Below are positions 1 through 5,332 of a stretch of DNA of 10,573 bases, piece after piece. Origin of the DNA: DATDCV01 sp036524155 (GTDB lineage Bacteria > Verrucomicrobiota > Verrucomicrobiia > Limisphaerales > UBA8199). The stretch lies in NCBI GenBank assembly GCA_036524155.1, contig DATDCV010000096.1:1-10573 (forward strand), read 5' to 3'. Made by a program: the position numbers and the translations under genes. The notes under the pieces are model-generated. The model saw only the letters and a list, made by a program, of their open reading frames with translations, was not told where the DNA came from and did no database searches. Every line of letters begins with the position of its first letter. The stretch's first letter is position 1.

Positions 1-1176
1 TCGGTCGCGCATCCCTTTCCAAACTGCTACGTCGGAGCCGTGGCATGGGCGGACTACAACAACGACGGCAAACTCGACATCCTCATCAGCGGAGCCACTA
101 CGGGTGGCGGGCTCGTGGCCAACCTCTGGCGCAACGAAGGAAACGGCACCTTCACACACTCGGGTGCGAATCTGCCCGGCACAGACCTTGGGTTTGCCGC
201 CTGGGGCGATTACGATAATGACGGCGACCTTGATCTGCTTTTTGGTGGCAACTCGAATGAGGGCCGGATCGCGCGCATCTACCGTAACGATGGCGGCACT
301 TTCACCAACATCAACGCCGGTCTGCTCCCCGTGATCTGGTCCTCAGCCGCCTGGGGCGACTTCGACAACGACGGCAAGCTCGACGCCATGATCATGGGCT
401 ACGATCCGGTCGCCCAGGTGCCAGTCTCGCGCTTGTATCGGAACGTCGGGGGCAACACCTTTTCGGATTCCGGGCAGGCTTTTCACAACCTGTACCTCGG
501 CACGTTGATCTGGGCCGATTACGACAACGACGGAAACCTGGATTTGGTCCTCGCGGGCAACGATGCAGGGGCGGATCTGCTGATCCTCTATCACAATAAC
601 AACCCGGTCACGAACACGGCCCCCGGTGCGCCCGCCGGCCTGGTGGCCACAAACTTTGGTCCGAGCATCATCTTTGACTGGACTGCCGCCGCGGACGCGC
701 AAACGCCGGCCGCCGGTTTGAACTACAATCTCCGCGTGGGCACCGCGCCAGGCGCCGCGGATATCCTGAGCCCGGAGTCTGGCACGAATGGGACCCGTCG
801 GTTAGCCGCCCTGGGCAACACGGGGTCGCGCTTAACCGCGCAGCTCAACAATCTTCGGCCCGGGACGAATTACTATTGGAGTGTGCAGGCCATCGACAGC
901 GCATTCGCCGGAGGGCCATTTGCGGTAGAGAGCAGTTTCTTTTTGGCTGCGCCCTCCGCACCGCACCTCCTTTCGGCTCAGCCCGGCACGAACGGTTTTC
1001 GCATCGAAGCCTCCGGCTCGCCCGGGTGGAGCTATGGCATTGAGGCGACTACGAACTTCAACGCGCCGGCCTGGGCCCAGCTCGGTAGCGGCACGGCGGA
1101 CAATTCCGGCAAATTCGTTTTCACGGATACAAATGCGGCTTCGCACCAGCGGTTTTATCGAGCCCTGTATCCTTGA
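1..1176 (+). CDS. Secreted FG-GAP/VCBS-repeat protein, C-terminal part (5' end outside window)
   Basis: The reading frame is open from the first base to a TGA at 1174-1176, so 391 residues are visible and the true start lies upstream. A GTG at 40 is only an internal codon. Four FG-GAP/VCBS-type calcium-binding blade repeats are seen at visible residues of roughly 15-30, 66-80, 116-131 and 169-184. Each carries a (W)(A/G)D(Y/F)(D/N)NDGxLD core like the calcium loops of beta-propellers. Residues of about 205-313 resemble a fibronectin type III domain (APGAPAGLVAT, then DWTAA and YYWSVQAID). The last 70 or so residues (FRIEASGSPGWSYGIEATTN ... QRFYRALYP) resemble a C-terminal module common in verrucomicrobial exported proteins. 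Such proteins are normally exported or surface-bound, with adhesive or binding roles; no catalytic residues are visible. The substrate is unknown. Family assignment is secure; function is inferred. Confidence 0.88.
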   Translation, partial: SVAHPFPNCYVGAVAWADYNNDGKLDILISGATTGGGLVANLWRNEGNGTFTHSGANLPGTDLGFAAWGDYDNDGDLDLLFGGNSNEGRIARIYRNDGGTFTNINAGLLPVIWSSAAWGDFDNDGKLDAMIMGYDPVAQVPVSRLYRNVGGNTFSDSGQAFHNLYLGTLIWADYDNDGNLDLVLAGNDAGADLLILYHNNNPVTNTAPGAPAGLVATNFGPSIIFDWTAAADAQTPAAGLNYNLRVGTAPGAADILSPESGTNGTRRLAALGNTGSRLTAQLNNLRPGTNYYWSVQAIDSAFAGGPFAVESSFFLAAPSAPHLLSAQPGTNGFRIEASGSPGWSYGIEATTNFNAPAWAQLGSGTADNSGKFVFTDTNAASHQRFYRALYP

Positions 1177-1252
1177 GCTGGAAAGACGACCCCTCGCCAG
1201 AAGGCGTCGCCGGAATTGCTGGCGTATAACAGTTTTACACTTCAGGGCCGGA

Positions 1253-1273
1253 GAGGGGTAATTAGACCCCCTC
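1253..1273. terminator. Weak GC hairpin in the gap between convergent genes
   Basis: A 6-bp stem (GAGGGG at 1253-1258 with CCCCTC at 1268-1273) closes a 9-nt loop. It sits between the FG-GAP gene and the nuclease-transposase gene, whose 3' ends face each other. There is no T-run on either side, so a Rho-independent terminator is only a possibility. The rest of the 171-nt gap (1177-1347) shows no gene. It does hold two short sequences repeated on the other side of the transposase gene, described separately. Confidence 0.25.
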
Positions 1274-1347
1274 CAAATCACGGAAAACCGCCTCCAGACC
1301 CATTTCCGCCCGATTCCCAGTCTTTCTGCCCGCTCCACGACAATCGG

Positions 1348-4152
1348 TCAGAATGGTCGTTCCGCGTCAGCCTCCGTCGGTCCATTCTCTGGGGTTCCCA
1401 TGACAGTGGGTCTCCTTCGCCTTCGCCTCCCCTTGGATTCGGCGAAGGCATTGATGTCCCTTTGGCCCGAGAGGAGAAAATCCAAGAAACTCAGGCCTCG
1501 ATATTCGCACGTTTGGTAAATGCTCAACAGAATCAAATAGCTCTGAATGCCTCGGCGATTCATTGTTCGTCGCACCATTGGCCGATATTTCGCAATCGGC
1601 TTGATGGCATGCTCTGCGTTGTTGTTGTTCCATGGCACGCCGTCGTGTTCAAGGAACGTGAACAGTTTGTGCCTGTGCTTTAAAATCCGTTCACGGTAAT
1701 GCTTAGCTATTTCGGAAACCATCTTACGCCCGCCGAGACTTTTGCAGAATCGTGTCACTTCATGCTCGTGTTTGCGGAGAAACCGTGCTTTCAAGCCAAA
1801 TCTGTCGATAGTGCCAACGATGGTTCGAGCCAAATGACCGAACTCGGCGGTTATGAATTTAAGGTCATCATCAAAGGGTTGTTTTAGTAAATCTGCATTC
1901 AGGTCCCACATCAGATGGACCAGGCATTTCTGTTGGGGGCAGGGGAGTGAATCATACGCCGAATAAAAGTCCGTTACGAGCACTCCGCAGAACCCATTCA
2001 GCATCTCATGAAGAAAATCTCCTTCTCGTGTTGGTCGATAAACGTATGCGACATCAACTAAGCTGGCGAACACCCAAACATAGCCCGTCTCCTCGCTGAG
2101 CTTCATTTTGGTTTCATCAGCATGTATAAGGTTACCTCGTGTCAGATTTTTCATGATTTGATCGTAGGTGGGCTTGTAAAATTTAGCCGCGACATGCTTC
2201 AGTTTAAAGAGCCTGCAAAACGGGAGGCGAATCCCAAAACATTCCCTTAACGTGAGCTCCAGATGTAGAAAACTGAGGCGGTTGGTAATGTGCTCATACG
2301 TGAGCCACGCGATCAGATTTCGACCATATCGCGGCTTTGATTTGTAGGTTCGCGGAAGAATTGGGAGCTCGCATTCCAGACAGCGGTGGAACGGAGTCCG
2401 AAACTCGGTAATCCATCTTCTAATGCCGCCGGGCGAGATTCTTAAGTCGAGCGAGAGTTTCCGATGCCACCGATTTGTGTCATACGCAATATTTGTTGTC
2501 TTGCACCGCCAGCACCGCTTGGCCCGCAGGGCAACAACATTATTTGGTCTATTACGGAAGGCAGCACGGCGACTCTTGAGTTGATTGGCTCGCCCAACCT
2601 CGGGGTTCGATCGGATGTAAACCCTGCTTCTCTGGTAATCAAAATAGGCACAATCAGCGATAAGGCGGAAATCTTCGCTGGCGAACTTGCGTTGGCCCCA
2701 ACGATCAAGATCGTTGGTTACGTCTAAATCATCGACTACAACGGCGGAATTGAGATTTGGCGACGTGCCCATCGGGAGCAATCGGAGGAACTCGGCGGCT
2801 GATTCTAAAGCCGAGCAGTCGTGTTCGTTGTAGTTTACCACCTTCGCTTTGGCATCCGCGTCTCGGCGGGTTTCAAAACCATTACGCCAGACTATTGCGT
2901 GAAGCCCTGAGGTGACGTTGGCTCCCCATTTAAAGCCAAGCGAACCGGCAATCTCCTTGAGCCCGTTCGAATGTGTTGCGAAATAGACCTGTGCGTAAAT
3001 GCGGGAAAGGATGTTAACCGTCGAGCTAACTGCCGCTGCGATCTTTGATGCCTTCGGTGGCATACCATAGTGCTCCACCATCGATTTGAGGAAAGTTGTT
3101 TCGTAACTCCCATAATGGATTAGCACCGGCTTCTCGACGGTTTCCAGGATGGCCAGGAACTCCCGCCAAATCTTCCCCTCATCCTCGGCCGTGTCCGCCC
3201 ACAGACTGTGCTGGACGGCGGTTGGGCCGCTGCCGATCCGCATGCCAATCAAGTAGTAGAAATCCCGGTCTGGCAGTCCTTCGACATCCAGGTAAACCGG
3301 CGTGCCCTCAATCTTCAATTCCGGCTTGCCAACGATGTGGATTTTCTTTTCACGGATCGCCAGCGCCTTCAGGGAATGGTGATATTTCTCACGTTTGTCC
3401 CGCAACCGCTTCGGCCTTCGACGTGGTCGGAATGTATATGAAAGCTGGGTAATCGTGAAAATGCCCTTGCTGTGCAATTCCTTTCGCTCCTTTTCACTCA
3501 TGCCGGCCAACAGGCTGAGGTCGTCCTTCTCAATTGCCTTCTGTCGGCATCGGTCTCGGAACTCGCATTCTCCGCAATGCCGGTTGAGGATGAGGTCGGG
3601 TGGTGCGGACGCGGTCGATAATGCCCTAAGCCCCTCAATTCGCTTTCGCACCTCGTTTGCCCGTGCCGAAGTTCTCACTTTCAAGGTGGAGTAATCGTCG
3701 CCGTGGATAATTTTGGCCAACTCAACGCCACGCCCACGCACCTCCGACAAAACCAACGCATCAAAGGCAGCCAGCAGTTTGTCATCCCTGGTCAGTTTGT
3801 TGGTAAAGACGAAGCGAATCGGAATGAAGGTGGCTGGTTTACCCCTCCCTTCGGACGGCACCCGCTCCACCACCTGAATGTTGGATTCCAAATCCTGCAA
3901 CTTGGCGGCGAACTCCAAAGCGAATCGCCATTTGGCGGTTCTTAGATTTTCAGTTCCTGGCGAGCTGGTCACGCATTCACCAGGTGCGATATCACCGGTG
4001 AGCCTCTTAACGCCCTCAATCCGATACGTTTCGTTTTGGGCTTTGACCCAGGTCGCGTATTCGTTCCCGGCGTCGGTTTCACCTTGCGATCGGAGCCAAC
4101 ATTTCGTCGGACACTTGAGAAAGGCTTCGAAAAGGATGGAGGTAATTTTCAT
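1348..4152 (-). CDS. RecB/Cas4-like nuclease + DEDDy exonuclease + IS66-like transposase fusion protein
   Basis: This is a single 934-residue reading frame with no stop or frameshift. Residues 1-205 resemble the TM0106-type RecB-like nuclease family. Cysteines C14/C18 plus the C193-x2-C196-x5-C202 cluster match the split 4Fe-4S arrangement of Cas4/AddB nucleases. The PD-(D/E)xK core is only partly recognisable (D131 in AAFDAL, E144/K147). Residues of about 280-460 form an RNase H-like exonuclease of the YprB type: D289-V-E291, a HYGSYE segment at 346-351, and YNEHD at 441-445 (the YxxxD form of DEDDy). Residues 547-594 carry two CxxC pairs (C547/C550, C591/C594), a likely zinc-binding region. 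Residues of about 670-900 are IS66-like transposase, with candidate DDE residues D679 (HADETK), D728 (VTDFYSAYD) and E847 (NNNNAEHAIK). The start is the natural family start (MKITSILFEAFLKCPTKC). IS66 elements normally encode separate TnpA, TnpB and TnpC; no tnpA or tnpB is present here. I recall similar fused proteins from related phyla but cannot verify this. Activity and target are unknown. Confidence 0.85.
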   Translation of the reverse strand: MKITSILFEAFLKCPTKCWLRSQGETDAGNEYATWVKAQNETYRIEGVKRLTGDIAPGECVTSSPGTENLRTAKWRFALEFAAKLQDLESNIQVVERVPSEGRGKPATFIPIRFVFTNKLTRDDKLLAAFDALVLSEVRGRGVELAKIIHGDDYSTLKVRTSARANEVRKRIEGLRALSTASAPPDLILNRHCGECEFRDRCRQKAIEKDDLSLLAGMSEKERKELHSKGIFTITQLSYTFRPRRRPKRLRDKREKYHHSLKALAIREKKIHIVGKPELKIEGTPVYLDVEGLPDRDFYYLIGMRIGSGPTAVQHSLWADTAEDEGKIWREFLAILETVEKPVLIHYGSYETTFLKSMVEHYGMPPKASKIAAAVSSTVNILSRIYAQVYFATHSNGLKEIAGSLGFKWGANVTSGLHAIVWRNGFETRRDADAKAKVVNYNEHDCSALESAAEFLRLLPMGTSPNLNSAVVVDDLDVTNDLDRWGQRKFASEDFRLIADCAYFDYQRSRVYIRSNPEVGRANQLKSRRAAFRNRPNNVVALRAKRCWRCKTTNIAYDTNRWHRKLSLDLRISPGGIRRWITEFRTPFHRCLECELPILPRTYKSKPRYGRNLIAWLTYEHITNRLSFLHLELTLRECFGIRLPFCRLFKLKHVAAKFYKPTYDQIMKNLTRGNLIHADETKMKLSEETGYVWVFASLVDVAYVYRPTREGDFLHEMLNGFCGVLVTDFYSAYDSLPCPQQKCLVHLMWDLNADLLKQPFDDDLKFITAEFGHLARTIVGTIDRFGLKARFLRKHEHEVTRFCKSLGGRKMVSEIAKHYRERILKHRHKLFTFLEHDGVPWNNNNAEHAIKPIAKYRPMVRRTMNRRGIQSYLILLSIYQTCEYRGLSFLDFLLSGQRDINAFAESKGRRRRRRPTVMGTPENGPTEADAERPF

Positions 4153-4164
4153 GGCGGCAATTTA

Positions 4165-4171
4165 CCACCTC
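4165..4171 (-). promoter_or_regulatory. Candidate ribosome binding site for the nuclease-transposase gene
   Basis: Read on the minus strand, GAGGTGG lies 12 nt before the ATG at 4152. It is the clearest Shine-Dalgarno-like sequence in the window, although the spacing is longer than the usual 5-9 nt. It supports the 4152 start, which is also the start expected from the family's N-terminal sequence. Confidence 0.45.
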
Positions 4172-4383
4172 ATTTGAAGTGCCATGAACTTAACGACTCA
4201 GCGGGACCAAGTTCCGCCCGATTTCCAGACCGTCTGGCCGTCCTCGTCATCCCAGCGAAGCGGCTCTGCCCGCCATTCCGACTCTCGTAGATGGATCAAC
4301 CGCTGGTAATTAGATGGGGACGGACGGCGGTTTTGCGCCAGAACACAATAGCGGTAGCCTCCTCGCCTTGTCGTGCCAACTCG
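4172..4383. other. Gene-poor stretch upstream of the nuclease-transposase gene
   Basis: No recognisable gene is seen here. The stretch should contain the promoter of the minus-strand nuclease-transposase gene, but I could not identify convincing -35/-10 boxes. It holds the right-hand copies of two short direct repeats (4212-4240 and 4305-4314) whose partners lie at 1304-1332 and 1257-1266. A minus-strand frame is open across it and ends in GQTVWKSGGTWSR; it may be a gene remnant, but I do not recognise it. A plus-strand frame is also open from an ATG at 4291 into the higB-like remnant. Confidence 0.5.
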
Positions 4384-4467
4384 ATGCTGAACGGCCCGAC
4401 CGCTTTTCCGTTCATTTCCGACAACGTGACTTACGCGGCCCTTGAAGTTACCCTGGATTATCATTAA
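4384..4467 (+). pseudogene. higB: Probable 3' remnant of a HigB-type toxin gene
   Basis: In the frame ending at TAA (4465-4467), 2 nt before higA, the last residues read LEVTLDYH. HigB toxins typically end in (A)Y-x-V-E-I/V-x-D-Y-H and lie directly upstream of higA, often with overlapping or nearly touching ends. Removing one CTG codon (4453-4455) would give the normal -EVTDYH ending. The preceding MLNGPTAFPFISDN is only loosely like the usual N-D/G-Q-x-R-x-C-F-x-W segment, and the N-terminal two-thirds of a roughly 90-residue toxin cannot be found upstream. The frame stays open back to an ATG at 4291, but that part does not look like HigB. HigB is a ribosome-dependent mRNA endonuclease; this remnant should be inactive. 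The call rests on a short motif plus position. Confidence 0.42.
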
Positions 4468-4469
4468 GT

Positions 4470-4772
4470 ATGAAAGCCAAACTGTTGAGCAACGTTACGC
4501 CGGGGGAGATCCTGGACGAGGAATTCCTGCAGCCGCTGGCCATCACGCAGTATCGACTGGCCAAGGACATTGGCGTGCCGCCGCGTCGCATTAACAAGAT
4601 TGTCAAAGGCCAGCGCGCCATCACCGCGGACACCGCCCTGCGGCTCGGGCGCTACTTCGGCATGTCGCCGGAGTTCTGGCTGAACCTGCAATCGCATTAC
4701 GACCTGGAACAGGAGCAGGAGAGGCTGACGGACCGGCTCGACCGGGAAGTCAGGGTCCGGGCGGCGGCGTGA
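4470..4772 (+). CDS. higA: HigA-family antitoxin (XRE-type helix-turn-helix)
   Basis: The 100-residue protein is a typical full-length HigA antitoxin. It begins with the family's N-terminal signature (TPGEILDEEFLQPL). An XRE helix-turn-helix follows at about residues 25-65 (QYRLAKDIGVPPRRINKIVK, then ITADTALRLGRYFG) and then the characteristic SPEFWLNLQSHYDLE. HigA neutralises the mRNA-cleaving toxin HigB by direct binding and represses its own promoter as a dimer. The ATG lies 2 nt after the stop of the HigB-like remnant and has no Shine-Dalgarno sequence of its own, which fits ancestral translational coupling. With the toxin seemingly decayed, this would be an orphan antitoxin: a leftover, an autoregulator, or an anti-addiction factor against a homologous toxin elsewhere. 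The C-terminal tail is arginine-rich (DRLDREVRVRAAA). Confidence 0.92.
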   Translation: MKAKLLSNVTPGEILDEEFLQPLAITQYRLAKDIGVPPRRINKIVKGQRAITADTALRLGRYFGMSPEFWLNLQSHYDLEQEQERLTDRLDREVRVRAAA

Positions 4773-4811
4773 GGAAGCCGGCCTACGCAAGGGTCTGCTG
4801 CGATTGCGTTT

Positions 4812-5015
4812 ATGATCGAGACACCGGAACAAGTTTACCAGGCCATCGAGCAGATGGGGCGGATGCAGCGCATCCTGGAGTCTTATCGCAATGAGATCCT
4901 GGCACCGAACCCACGCAACTTTGCGATGCTGGCCGAAGGGCCCCTCGAGCAACTCCGCCAGTTGCAGGCGCAACTTGACGAATACGTCCATCGCCTAGAC
5001 ACAGCGGCAGCCTGA
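4812..5015 (+). CDS. Small helical protein downstream of higA, unknown function
   Basis: A 67-residue ATG-initiated frame (MIETPEQVYQAIEQMGRMQR...) follows the higA stop by 39 nt on the same strand. It is predicted to be almost wholly helical, with a possible amphipathic helix near residues 45-62 (LEQLRQLQAQLDEYVHRL) suited to a short coiled coil. A central APNPRNFAMLAEGPLE segment looks like a conserved turn. There is no signal peptide or membrane segment. Regular codon use and amino acid make-up favour a real gene, although no strong ribosome binding site is visible. Position suggests co-transcription with higA, so it could be a third toxin-antitoxin component or an unrelated accessory protein. 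I do not recognise a named family. Confidence 0.65.
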   Translation: MIETPEQVYQAIEQMGRMQRILESYRNEILAPNPRNFAMLAEGPLEQLRQLQAQLDEYVHRLDTAAA

Positions 5016-5040
5016 CTCCGGATTGGGTGGGCGGTGGTGG

Positions 5041-5175
5041 CCCTCGCCAGCGCGTATGCATGAAAGGGGTGGGGACGGCCTCGTCCCCATCTGGAGCTGC
5101 TATCATTTCAACCAACGCAGGGACGAGGCCGTCCCCGCCCCCTTCTGAGGCTTCATGCATACGCGCTGCCCTCGC
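5041..5175. repeat. Palindromic MITE/REP-like element with nested inverted repeats
   Basis: Two pairs of perfect inverted repeats are nested around a 33-nt centre. The outer arms are 17 nt each (CAGCGCGTATGCATGAA at 5048-5064 with its complement at 5152-5168). The inner arms are 17 nt each (GGGGACGGCCTCGTCCC at 5071-5087 with its complement at 5120-5136). Each inner arm is itself a small hairpin (GGGGACG/CGTCCCC with a 4-nt loop). The sequence CCCTCGCC occurs just outside both ends in the same orientation (5041-5048 and 5168-5175; its final C or first C overlaps the arm), which could be a target duplication. There is no coding capacity. This fits a non-autonomous mobile or REP-type element. 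It could also act as a transcription terminator for the plus-strand higA operon. Confidence 0.75.
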
Positions 5176-5237
5176 CGAAATTTTGAGCAAACCATTTGCG
5201 CGCACCGACTCCGGCCTTTATCCTTTCGCACGGCTTC

Positions 5238-5313
5238 GCCCCCATAGCTCAAATGGATAGAGCGGCGGTTTCCTAAACCGTTGATCCCTGTTCAATTCAG
5301 GGTGGGGGTACCA
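5238..5313 (+). tRNA. tRNA-Arg (anticodon CCT)
   Basis: A complete 76-nt cloverleaf can be drawn by eye. Acceptor stem: GCCCCCA (5238-5244) with TGGGGGT (5303-5309), including a G1-U72 wobble. D arm: GCTC/GAGC around AAATGGATA. Anticodon stem: GCGGT/ACCGT with loop TTCCTAA, placing CCT at 5272-5274. Variable loop: 4 nt. T arm: CCCTG/CAGGG around TTCAATT. Discriminator A at 5310 and an encoded CCA at 5311-5313. It reads AGG codons. It lies directly after the palindromic repeat and 19 nt from the 3' end of the opposing fibre gene. tRNA-Arg(CCT) genes are frequent integration sites, but no repeated 3' end is seen in this window. Confidence 0.95.
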
Positions 5314-5332
5314 TTCCTCTTACATCGTCCGG

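Noticed and set aside
832..1338. Minus-strand 168-residue open frame across the end of the FG-GAP gene
   Set aside because: It is mostly antisense to a well-supported domain-containing frame, and its own product is arginine-rich without features.
4198..4464. Minus-strand 88-residue open frame between the nuclease-transposase gene and higA
   Set aside because: It overlaps the HigB-like remnant on the other strand, has no recognisable domain or ribosome binding site, and only its last 35 or so residues look protein-like. It may be a gene relic but cannot be called a gene.
1177..4469. A complete IS66 insertion sequence
   Set aside because: No tnpA or tnpB, no matching terminal inverted repeats and no clear 8-bp target duplication were found; only the fused transposase gene is supported.
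4810..5260. Open frames running through the palindromic repeat and into the tRNA
   Set aside because: They arise from the GC-rich inverted repeat; the repeat arms and the tRNA cloverleaf explain the sequence better.
5238..5313. tRNA-Arg gene as the attachment site of an integrated element
   Set aside because: No second copy of the tRNA 3' end and no integrase gene are present in the window, so there is nothing to support an integration event here.
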